Of a DNA stretch of 5,122 nucleotides, positions 1 through 5,111 are shown one piece after another. Location: assembly GCA_023410155.1 (NCBI GenBank), contig JAEYQF010000414.1:1-5122 (forward strand), read 5' to 3'. The stretch is from Verrucomicrobiota bacterium. Its GTDB lineage: Bacteria; Verrucomicrobiota; Verrucomicrobiia; Opitutales; Opitutaceae. The notes under the pieces are model-generated. The model did no database searches. It was not told the DNA's origin and saw only the letters and a list, made by a program, of their open reading frames with translations. The stretch's first letter is position 1. Each line of letters opens with the position of its first letter. The position numbers and the translations under genes were made by a program.

Positions 1-494
1 GTCTGCAGGTGCACGCGTTTCATCCAGTCGAGGGCCGGCGCCGGGGCGGCAGCGAGTAACGGTGCTGGTTTGTTCACCTCTTGCAGCCGACCGGGGAACG
101 CCTGCTGCAGCTCAACTCGCTCGGCCATGGGAGTAACCTGTTCGACGGCCGCAATCTCACCAGACGGCGCCACCTGCTCGGTGTCCTGCCGACCAACGAA
201 GACAAGCGCCAAACATGCGGCGGCAGCAAGACCTCCCGCATACGCCCAGACCGGCACACGACGACGAGGCTCGGGGAAGCCCACGACGACTTTGGACACT
301 TCCGGTTCTGGCGCAGTCAGCGCCCCGGAGTCGGCCAGCACGGTGCATGCACGCTGCATCTGGCAATATTCGCGGTAGATCCGGCGGCGCTCGGGGTTGC
401 GTTGCACTTCGGCTTCCAACAACGCGGCGTCGGCGGCGCTGATCTCGTGATCTACGTAGAGATTCAGCAGCTCGATAAATTTTGACTCTTTCAT
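1..494 (-). CDS. Probable membrane-anchored anti-sigma factor, C-terminus cut off by window edge
   Basis: Reading from the ATG at 494 leftwards, the frame stays open for 164 codons to base 1 with no stop, so the protein is partial. The start MKESKFIELLNLYVDHEISA and the following helical, charged stretch to about residue 50 resemble the N-terminal sigma-binding fold of anti-sigma factors (a Y-x-D-x-E-x-S/T-type opening, then a helix with E-x-x-x-x-N-P). The canonical zinc signature H-x3-C-x2-C is absent; only C44 and C50 occur. One hydrophobic segment at about residues 82-100 (starting VWAYAGGLAAAAC) is preceded by three arginines, which predicts a cytoplasmic N-terminus. An Ala/Pro-rich periplasmic part follows. 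It starts 42 bases after the sigma factor stop on the same strand, which is the usual arrangement for a co-transcribed regulator. No Shine-Dalgarno sequence precedes it. The role is inferred from context and layout; it could be another small membrane protein. Confidence 0.72.
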   Translation of the reverse strand, partial: MKESKFIELLNLYVDHEISAADAALLEAEVQRNPERRRIYREYCQMQRACTVLADSGALTAPEPEVSKVVVGFPEPRRRVPVWAYAGGLAAAACLALVFVGRQDTEQVAPSGEIAAVEQVTPMAERVELQQAFPGRLQEVNKPAPLLAAAPAPALDWMKRVHLQ

Positions 495-536
495 GGCTAG
501 CTTGGGTCGGGTGTTACGGTCTTAAGACAAGAGGGG

Positions 537-1148
537 TCAGCCCTTGAATTTGAAATCTTCGCCGAGCTTGCTGCGGAGGCTCTCCCGAGCGCGCGCAATC
601 CGGCTTTTGACGGTGCCTACGGAGATGCCGAGGATCTCGGCGATTTCCTCGTAGGCCATGTTCTTCACGTTGCGCAAGATCAGGATCTCGCGGTGTTTCG
701 CACTGAGGCGATCCATGCCGCGGCTGATCCGCGAGACAAACTCCTGGGTCACAGCGATGTCGTCAGGAGTCTCGAGTTCGGCCGGGATGATCTCGGCCAG
801 GGTTGTGGAGTTTTCGCTGCTCACCGGGGCGTCGAGTGAATCTGAAAAATCGCGCTTCCGCCGCCACCAATACCAATAGCGGTTCCGCGCCAGATTGGTC
901 GCGATCTGGTAAAGCCAAGTCGAAAATGCCGACTCCCCGCGGAAGTTCACCAAGCCCCGGTGCGCGCGGATAAACGCATCCTGCGTAACCTCCTCCGCAT
1001 CCTGCGCGTTGCGCAGGAGTTGGTGCACCATCGAGTAGATGCGGTCCCAATACCGGCTGACCATTTCATCGAAGGCGGATTGATCGCCACTCTTGAAACG
1101 GTCCACCAGCAGACGGTCTAGGGCCACTTCCTGGGCTTTGGAGGACAT
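537..1148 (-). CDS. ECF-type RNA polymerase sigma factor (sigma-70 family, RpoE-like)
   Basis: A 203-residue protein of normal length for an extracytoplasmic-function sigma factor, which directs RNA polymerase to a stress or envelope regulon. Region 2 spans about residues 20-97: the core-binding part has DAEEVTQDAFIRAHRGL at 50-66, followed by FRGESAFSTWLYQIATNLARN at 69-89 for -10 recognition and melting. A variable acidic linker covers about 100-140. Region 4 spans about 145-195: RLSAKHREILILRNVKNMAY, then the helix-turn-helix EEIAEILGISVGTVKSRIARAR at 167-188 for -35 recognition. Region 3 is absent, as expected for the ECF class. The frame extends up to an ATG at 1238, but I chose the ATG at 1148. 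The extra 30 residues are not sigma-like, and a candidate promoter (1163-1190) would lie inside the longer version. The next gene downstream is the probable anti-sigma factor. Confidence 0.95.
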   Translation of the reverse strand: MSSKAQEVALDRLLVDRFKSGDQSAFDEMVSRYWDRIYSMVHQLLRNAQDAEEVTQDAFIRAHRGLVNFRGESAFSTWLYQIATNLARNRYWYWWRRKRDFSDSLDAPVSSENSTTLAEIIPAELETPDDIAVTQEFVSRISRGMDRLSAKHREILILRNVKNMAYEEIAEILGISVGTVKSRIARARESLRSKLGEDFKFKG

Positions 1149-1162
1149 GCGTTCTGCTTCGG

Positions 1163-1190
1163 TGTGATGGGTATATTTTTGGATTGTTCC
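1163..1190 (-). promoter_or_regulatory. Candidate ECF-type autoregulatory promoter of the sigma gene
   Basis: Read on the minus strand, GGAACAA (1190-1184) is followed after exactly 16 bases by TCACA (1167-1163). This fits the general RpoE-type pattern GGAACTT-N16-TCnnA, and the spacer is AT-rich with an A run next to the -35 element. Many ECF sigma genes transcribe themselves from such sites. Transcription would start near 1156-1158, only about 8-10 bases before the chosen ATG at 1148, giving a very short leader. An alternative is a sigma-70 -10 element in the TATACC within the spacer, but I see no matching -35 for it. The match is by eye and its specificity for this sigma factor is an inference. 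Confidence 0.45.
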
Positions 1191-1274
1191 CACGATCTGA
1201 GTGCGCTGTGAGTCCCCAATTGCCTGCCTCGGGTTCACTGAATTGCAACCTCACGCGCACCAGCCAAAAACTGC

Positions 1275-1304
1275 TTGCCATCGCAGGAACGCAAAACCCA
1301 TTTT
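1275..1304 (+). promoter_or_regulatory. Weak candidate housekeeping promoter for tRNA-Lys
   Basis: TTGCCA (1275-1280) and CATTTT (1299-1304), 18 bases apart, could be -35 and -10 elements placing the transcript start about 10 bases before the mature tRNA. The -10 matches the consensus at only three positions. The same stretch contains a perfect 6-bp inverted repeat, GCAAAA and TTTTGC with a 4-base loop (1291-1306), which could be an operator or chance. Apart from this and the sigma promoter, I see nothing else in the 1149-1322 intergenic stretch. Confidence 0.2.
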
Positions 1305-1322
1305 GCTTCTTCCGCACTTCGG

Positions 1323-1397
1323 GGGTTGGTAGCTCAATGGTAGAGCAGCGTCCTTTTAAGTCGTTGGTTCTGGGTTCGAATCCCAGCCAACCCACCA
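1323..1397 (+). tRNA. tRNA-Lys (anticodon UUU), CCA encoded
   Basis: A complete cloverleaf can be drawn. The acceptor stem GGGTTGG (1323-1329) pairs with CCAACCC (1387-1393), followed by discriminator A1394 and an encoded CCA (1395-1397). The D stem GCTC/GAGC (1332-1335, 1343-1346) has a 7-base loop with the conserved GG. The anticodon loop CTTTTAA (1353-1359) carries anticodon TTT at 1355-1357, reading AAA/AAG lysine codons. The T stem CTGGG/CCCAG (1370-1374, 1382-1386) closes the loop TTCGAAT. The variable loop has 5 bases. The anticodon stem GCGTC/GTCGT contains one U-U opposition (T1351 and T1361) and a terminal G-U pair. All other stem positions pair, so the gene looks functional. It may be transcribed alone or with the response regulator gene that starts 49 bases later. 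Confidence 0.96.
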
Positions 1398-1409
1398 GTG
1401 CTTGCACCA

Positions 1410-1423
1410 CGCCCCGCAGGGCG
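1410..1423 (+). terminator. Short GC hairpin after tRNA-Lys, possible processing or weak termination signal
   Basis: CGCCC (1410-1414) pairs with GGGCG (1419-1423) around a CGCA loop, 13 bases after the tRNA 3' end. It is followed by a T-containing but not T-only stretch. It could end the tRNA transcript or mark a processing site in a tRNA-response regulator transcript. The short stem and lack of a proper U-tract make termination uncertain. Confidence 0.3.
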
Positions 1424-1446
1424 CTATCCGTTCTTAACCGCACGCC

Positions 1447-2094
1447 ATGAAGCGACTTGTAATTGTCGAGGACCAGACTGCCATTCGGGAAATGCTCGTC
1501 GAGATCCTCCGACTGGATGCCAATTATCAACTCGTCGGCGAGAGCGGCGATGGACAGAGCGCCCTGACGCTTTGCCTCGATGTGAAACCCGACTTGCTCG
1601 TTCTGGACGCCAAACTTCCCGGACTCAACGGCGTCGACCTGCTCCGCCGCATCAGCAAAAAGCTCCCGGACATGCGCGTTCTCGTGTTCTCGGGCCACGA
1701 AAACCCCGTTCTCATCCGGGAAATGCTCGAGGCGGGCGCGCACGGCTTCGTTGAAAAGACCGCGGGGCTCTTCGAGTTCAAGAAGGGCCTGGAAACCGTC
1801 GCCAACGGCGGCACCTATTTCGGGCCGGCAGTCGCCGCCCTCCTTCGCAACGTGGTTGCCAATCCCTCAGCGAGCAACACCTCCGATTTCCTGACCGATC
1901 GCGAACGCGAGATTCTCCAACTGGTGGCCGAAAGCCACAGCACCCGCGAGATCGCCGCCAAGCTCGGCATCAGCATCAAAACCGTCGACAACCACCGCAC
2001 CAACCTGATGCGGAAACTGAATCTCCACGACGTCGCCAGCCTCACGCGCTACGCTCTCGAGGTCGGTCTCATCGAGCCCAAGAAATCGCTGTAA
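1447..2094 (+). CDS. NarL/FixJ-family response regulator (REC plus LuxR-type HTH), orphan
   Basis: A 215-residue DNA-binding regulator with the standard two-domain layout. The receiver domain covers about residues 1-120: acidic pair E8/D9, phospho-acceptor D54 in LLVLDAKLPGLNG, switch residue S82, and conserved K104 in the FVEKTAG segment. All residues needed for phosphorylation-dependent control are present. A linker of about 25 residues leads to a LuxR/GerE helix-turn-helix at about 148-208, with TDREREILQLVAE (150-162), STREIAAKLGISIKTVDNHR (165-184) and NLMRKLNLHD. It probably binds DNA as a dimer when phosphorylated by a histidine kinase. No kinase gene is visible, so its partner must be elsewhere. 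The start is the first in-frame ATG, matches the normal beginning of a receiver domain (KRLVIVEDQ), and has no Shine-Dalgarno sequence. It lies between tRNA-Lys and the Pal-like gene, which starts 58 bases later. Target genes and signal cannot be told from sequence. Confidence 0.95.
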   Translation: MKRLVIVEDQTAIREMLVEILRLDANYQLVGESGDGQSALTLCLDVKPDLLVLDAKLPGLNGVDLLRRISKKLPDMRVLVFSGHENPVLIREMLEAGAHGFVEKTAGLFEFKKGLETVANGGTYFGPAVAALLRNVVANPSASNTSDFLTDREREILQLVAESHSTREIAAKLGISIKTVDNHRTNLMRKLNLHDVASLTRYALEVGLIEPKKSL

Positions 2095-2152
2095 TTGCCT
2101 TGCTCGCTCCCGGGCTTGAGCCAATTACTTCCCCACGACCTTCGCCCTCCCA

Positions 2153-2707
2153 ATGAACAAAGTTTCGAAGCTTGTCCTTCTCGCTATCGCTGGTTCCGCG
2201 CTCATTTTCGCGGGCTGCACCAAGAAGCCGAAGCGCCCCGATCCGAGCGCCACTGTGCTCGGCCAGCAACCCGGCGGCGGCTCGCTCACCCCCACCGATA
2301 TCGGCGTCACGGCTGACCCCGACAGCGGCCTTCAACAGCGCGACGGCGTGATCGAAACCGAGGACAAGATCATCGGCCTTTTCCAGCCGGTCTATTTCGA
2401 TTTCGACAAGTCCAACATCAAGGAAACCGAGCGCACCAAGCTGCAGGATGCTTCCAAGTATCTCGGCGAGCATGCGCAATATCGCATCCTCCTCGAGGGT
2501 CACGCAGATTGGCGTGGCACCGCCGAATACAACCTCGGCCTCGGCGACCGCCGCGCCAATGCCGCTCGTCAATACCTCCTCTCCATCGGCGTGCCGGCCG
2601 CGAAGATTGAAACGCTCTCCAAGGGCTCGCTCGACGCCGCGAAGAACGCCGACGACGCCACGGCCGCCAAAGATCGCCGCGCCGAGATCGTCATCCTGAA
2701 GAAGTAA
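2153..2707 (+). CDS. pal: Pal-like peptidoglycan-associated lipoprotein (OmpA C-terminal domain)
   Basis: A 184-residue outer-membrane lipoprotein expected to link the outer membrane to peptidoglycan. Residues 1-21 form a lipoprotein signal peptide (basic MNKVSK, hydrophobic core, then FAGC with lipidation at C22). Phe at the -3 position of the lipobox is less common than Leu. A Pro/Gly-rich flexible linker covers about 24-65. The OmpA-like domain covers about 75-184: VYFDFDKSNIKETE (80-93), LEGHADWRGTAEYNLGLGDRRA (114-135), and a final KDRRAEIVI (173-181). D119 and R134, spaced 15 residues apart, match the Asp/Arg pair that binds diaminopimelate in OmpA-family domains. The length and motif order are those of Pal. 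Classic Pal has GHADERGT; here Trp replaces the Glu (W120). No tolA, tolB or tolQR gene is adjacent, so it could be another OmpA-domain lipoprotein rather than true Pal. No Shine-Dalgarno is seen; the leader is pyrimidine-rich. Confidence 0.9.
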   Translation: MNKVSKLVLLAIAGSALIFAGCTKKPKRPDPSATVLGQQPGGGSLTPTDIGVTADPDSGLQQRDGVIETEDKIIGLFQPVYFDFDKSNIKETERTKLQDASKYLGEHAQYRILLEGHADWRGTAEYNLGLGDRRANAARQYLLSIGVPAAKIETLSKGSLDAAKNADDATAAKDRRAEIVILKK

Positions 2708-2719
2708 TCGCTTCCTCTT

Positions 2720-2763
2720 TCAAACGAGAAAGCCCCGGAGAAATCCGGGGCTTTCTCGTTTGG
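2720..2763. terminator. Strong hairpin between convergent genes, probable bidirectional terminator
   Basis: Bases 2721-2738 pair perfectly with 2745-2762 (18 bp), and A2739 with T2744 adds a nineteenth pair, leaving a GAAA tetraloop (2740-2743). The GC-rich core CCCCGG/CCGGGG is next to the loop. The outer stem is A-rich on the left arm and T-rich on the right (CTTTCTCGTTTG), partly replacing the separate U-tract that is missing. It begins 13 bases after the pal stop. It also lies downstream of the M20 gene on the opposite strand, so it probably ends transcription from both sides. Confidence 0.88.
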
Positions 2764-2818
2764 TTGCACCGCGCTCGCCGAGCTCCGTTCTAGGGATTGC
2801 GGAGTGGGTCGCGACACC

Positions 2819-2848
2819 GTGCGGACCGGGTCGCACCAGAGTCCGCAC
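2819..2848 (-). repeat. Inverted repeat downstream of the M20 peptidase gene
   Basis: GTGCGGAC (2819-2826) and GTCCGCAC (2841-2848) form a perfect 8-bp inverted repeat with a 14-base loop, 33 bases after the stop of the minus-strand peptidase gene. It could stabilise the 3' end of that transcript or help termination, but there is no U-tract. No gene is seen in the rest of 2708-2881. Confidence 0.3.
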
Positions 2849-2881
2849 CGGGGCGCGCCAAAATCCGGCTCGACCCGCACC

Positions 2882-4255
2882 TCAGCCGCGCGCGACTCGT
2901 TCCAGGATCCGCTTCGTCGTCTCGATGCCTTTCTTCATCACATCGAGGTTAAAGCTCTCATTCGGTGCGTGCAGATTATCCTCCGGCAGGAAGAGCCCGA
3001 ACATCACCGAATCCAGCCCGGTCGCCCGTTTGATGTCCGCGATGATGGGCACGCTGCCGCCCTCGCGCAGATAGATCGGCGGACGTCCCCAAACTTCGGA
3101 TACAGCCGCGTCGGTCGCGCGAAACGCCCGCGCGAGCACGGGCGACTGATCCTTCGGCGTGTTGGAGCGATCCGGCGGCACCACGACGTAGGGATCGCCC
3201 TTGTGTTGATCGACGAACTCCACCTTCACGCCCGACGGCGTGCGGGCGCGAATCGCCTCCATCACAAGCTGCTTGATCTTGTCGGGCTCCTGATTCGGCA
3301 CGAGGCGGCAGCTGATCTTGGCGAAGGCCTTGCTCGGGATGACCGTCTTGGTCCCCTCGCCCTGATAGCCACCGCCGACACCATTGATCTCGAGGGTCGG
3401 TTGGAAACGCACCGACTCGAACGGAGAGAATCCGGGCGTGGTGTAAAACGCCTCGATGCCGAGGAACTCCTTGTAGGCCTTCTCGTCGCCACCGAGTTTC
3501 TTGAGTTCCTCCCGCTCCCATGGGTGCACATCGAGCACCGAATCGTAGAAGCCAGGCACATTCACGCGACCCTCCGGCGTGTGCAGGGTGGCGAGAATTT
3601 CCGCGAGTGCCTGGATCGGATTGCGCAGCACGCCGCCATGCAGGCCGGAATGCAGGTCGCCCTTCGCTCCGGTCACATGCACATCGAAAAGCGCGAGACC
3701 GCGCAGGCCGGCCGTGATGACGACCTGTTGCTCGTTGGGCAGCGCGGTGTCGGAGAGGAAAACGAAGTCCGCTTCCCGGAGCTTGTCCGCATAACGCTCG
3801 AGGAACTTCGGAAAACTCGGGCTGCCCATCTCCTCCTCGCCTTCGACCAGAAACGTGATGCGCAGCGGAACGTTGGGCTGTTCTTCCAGCAGTTTCGCGA
3901 CGGCCGCGATGTTCGTCATCAGCGGGCCTTTGTTGTCCGCGGCTCCCCGACCGTAAATGCGGTTGCCGATGATCGTCGGCTCGAAGGCCGGCGTTTTCCA
4001 AAGATTCAACGGGTCAGCCGGCTGCACATCGTAATGGCCGTAAATCACGACATGCGGCCACGACGGATCGCCTTTGCGCTGGGCGAATATGATCGGGTGC
4101 AGCTCCGTGTGCACCGCTTCCACTTCGAAACCGAGTGATCGCAACAGATCGCTCGTAAACTCCTGGGCTCCACGCATGCCCGCCTTGGCGGACGAGTCGG
4201 TCGAGACGCTCGCGTGGCGAATGAACTCCTTCAGCTTTTCGATCGGGTCAAACAT
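2882..4255 (-). CDS. M20-family metallopeptidase, CNDP-like dipeptidase
   Basis: A 457-residue protein, full length for the M20 dipeptidase/carnosinase-like group, which uses two zinc or manganese ions to hydrolyse dipeptides or related N-acyl amino acids. The metal site is complete: H74 and catalytic-neighbour D76 in YGHYDVQP, bridging D107 in GRGAADNKGP, the general base E141 and ligand E142 in LVEGEEEMGS, D169 in FLSDTA, and H429 in LHAPNES near the C-terminus. The lid/dimerisation domain, about residues 184-380, carries GDLHSGLHGG (199-208), whose H202 reaches into the partner's active site in family members. There is no signal peptide, so it acts in the cytoplasm. The start is the first ATG, with no Shine-Dalgarno. 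The gene lies 52 bases downstream of the M48 gene on the same strand, so co-transcription is likely. Exact substrate cannot be told; DapE or ArgE are less likely given the length and CNDP-type motifs. Confidence 0.95.
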   Translation of the reverse strand: MFDPIEKLKEFIRHASVSTDSSAKAGMRGAQEFTSDLLRSLGFEVEAVHTELHPIIFAQRKGDPSWPHVVIYGHYDVQPADPLNLWKTPAFEPTIIGNRIYGRGAADNKGPLMTNIAAVAKLLEEQPNVPLRITFLVEGEEEMGSPSFPKFLERYADKLREADFVFLSDTALPNEQQVVITAGLRGLALFDVHVTGAKGDLHSGLHGGVLRNPIQALAEILATLHTPEGRVNVPGFYDSVLDVHPWEREELKKLGGDEKAYKEFLGIEAFYTTPGFSPFESVRFQPTLEINGVGGGYQGEGTKTVIPSKAFAKISCRLVPNQEPDKIKQLVMEAIRARTPSGVKVEFVDQHKGDPYVVVPPDRSNTPKDQSPVLARAFRATDAAVSEVWGRPPIYLREGGSVPIIADIKRATGLDSVMFGLFLPEDNLHAPNESFNLDVMKKGIETTKRILERVARG

Positions 4256-4282
4256 GCCGCAGCGTGACGCAACTCGCGTTAA

Positions 4283-4309
4283 GCCGCCAATCGAAATGCG
4301 CCGCCAATC
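4283..4309. repeat. 10-bp direct repeat spanning the M48 stop codon
   Basis: GCCGCCAATC occurs at 4283-4292 and again at 4300-4309, 17 bases from start to start. The right copy overlaps the M48 stop codon (4308-4310), and both lie in the gap before the M20 gene. It may be a small tandem duplication or a binding site. No hairpin-type terminator is evident in this gap, which agrees with read-through from M48 into M20. Confidence 0.5.
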
Positions 4310-5111
4310 AGGAGCGTTTCTTGTTCTGCTCGTAGATCGGCACGACCTCCGGCATCATCGCCTCCAAATCCTGGATACGCTTGGAATCCGAAGGATGGGT
4401 GGAGAGGAAATCCTGGAGCTTGCCGCCGCCGCCACCTTTTTGCGCGGCCATTTTTTTCCAGAAAGCGATAGCGGCTCGGGGATCGTAGCCGGCTCGCGCC
4501 GCATAGATGGCCCCCATCTTGTCAGCCTCGCTCTCGTTGCCGCGCGAATGCGGCAACACCCGACCGAGCGTGGTGGCGCCCCCGTAGGCGAGTTGGAAAA
4601 GCTGCACGGTCTGCGGGCTGTAACGAGTTTCCGCGACGGCCGTGCCCAGGGCACCGACGCCTTGGATCACCATGCTCTCGGACATGCGTTCGGCGCCGTG
4701 CCGGGCGATCACGTGGGCGATCTTGTGTCCCATCACGATGGCGAGTTCGTCGTCGCTGTTGCCCGCAAGCTTGATCAGGCCGGTGTAGACGCCGACCTTG
4801 CCACCCGGAAGCGCGAACGCGTTGACCTGGTCCGACTCGAAGACCACGAACTCCCACTTCGCATTCGGCATCGCGTCGCCCACGGCCTTCGCGATGCGAT
4901 CGCCGATCTTCTTGATCCGGGCATTCTGCGCGGGATCTTTGGAAACCTTCTCCTGCGAGCGGATTTCGTTGAAGGACTGTTCACCGAGCTGAAGTTCCTG
5001 GCCTTCGGAAATGAGGACCAGCGACTGTCGGCCCGTGACAGGATTCGTGTAGCAACCTGCAACGTAGAGCGCGACCGAGGCGACGAGACCGAGAGCGTAG
5101 GAACGTTTCAT
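4308..5111 (-). CDS. M48-family lipoprotein metallopeptidase homologue with HKIAH in place of HEXXH
   Basis: A 267-residue protein resembling LoiP/YcaL/OMA1-type M48 peptidases, which in Gram-negatives are envelope lipoproteins involved in outer-membrane protein quality control. Residues 1-19 are a lipoprotein signal peptide ending VAG before C20, followed by the family-typical YTNPVTGRQSLVLIS. The conserved VNAFALPGGKVGVYTGL (96-112) and DDELAIVMGH are present. The active-site segment reads H129-K130-I131-A132-H133, followed by VIARHGAERMSE, so both histidine zinc ligands remain but the catalytic Glu is Lys (codon AAG, 4724-4722). The third zinc ligand is E193 or E195 in NESEADKMG, as in the family, and the C-terminal STHPSDSKRI (237-246) is intact. 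A Gly run at 226-230 lies in a variable loop. No frameshift or stop is seen, so it may be a pseudo-protease, a recent point mutant or a sequencing error. The start is 11 bases from the window edge with a pyrimidine-rich, SD-less leader. Confidence 0.92.
   Translation of the reverse strand: MKRSYALGLVASVALYVAGCYTNPVTGRQSLVLISEGQELQLGEQSFNEIRSQEKVSKDPAQNARIKKIGDRIAKAVGDAMPNAKWEFVVFESDQVNAFALPGGKVGVYTGLIKLAGNSDDELAIVMGHKIAHVIARHGAERMSESMVIQGVGALGTAVAETRYSPQTVQLFQLAYGGATTLGRVLPHSRGNESEADKMGAIYAARAGYDPRAAIAFWKKMAAQKGGGGGKLQDFLSTHPSDSKRIQDLEAMMPEVVPIYEQNKKRS

Noticed and set aside
81..485. 134-codon plus-strand open frame
   Set aside because: It is antisense to the partial anti-sigma-like gene, which has a coherent N-terminal helix region and membrane segment. 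The plus-strand translation is unremarkable and Arg/His-rich.
519..528. Palindrome GTCTTAAGAC between the sigma and anti-sigma genes
   Set aside because: A 10-bp palindrome is expected several times by chance in 5 kb, and it does not extend further.
1149..1238. 30-residue N-terminal extension of the sigma factor
   Set aside because: It is in frame, but it is not sigma-like, overlaps the candidate promoter and would make the protein longer than usual for an ECF factor.
1286..1312. Second GGAAC element on the plus strand upstream of tRNA-Lys
   Set aside because: The spaced downstream element is TCTTC, lacking the expected final A, and ECF control of a tRNA would be unusual. The match is too weak.
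1066..1743. 225-codon minus-strand open frame across the tRNA
   Set aside because: It overlaps the sigma gene start, runs through the tRNA and is antisense to the receiver domain. It shows no domain features.
2804..4138. 444-codon open frame on the plus strand
   Set aside because: It lies antisense to the M20 peptidase, whose metal ligands are all present on the minus strand. The translation is Arg/His-rich with no recognisable domain, as expected of a GC-rich shadow frame.
4427..4441. Glycine run (residues 226-230) as a repeat expansion
   Set aside because: Five codons in a loop between helices are common in GC-rich genes, and no longer tandem structure is present.
4451..4457. Run of seven A (coding strand) in the M48 gene as a possible frameshift or slippage site
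   Set aside because: The frame is TGG-AAA-AAA-ATG, which does not form a canonical slippery heptamer, and the protein is already complete in one frame.
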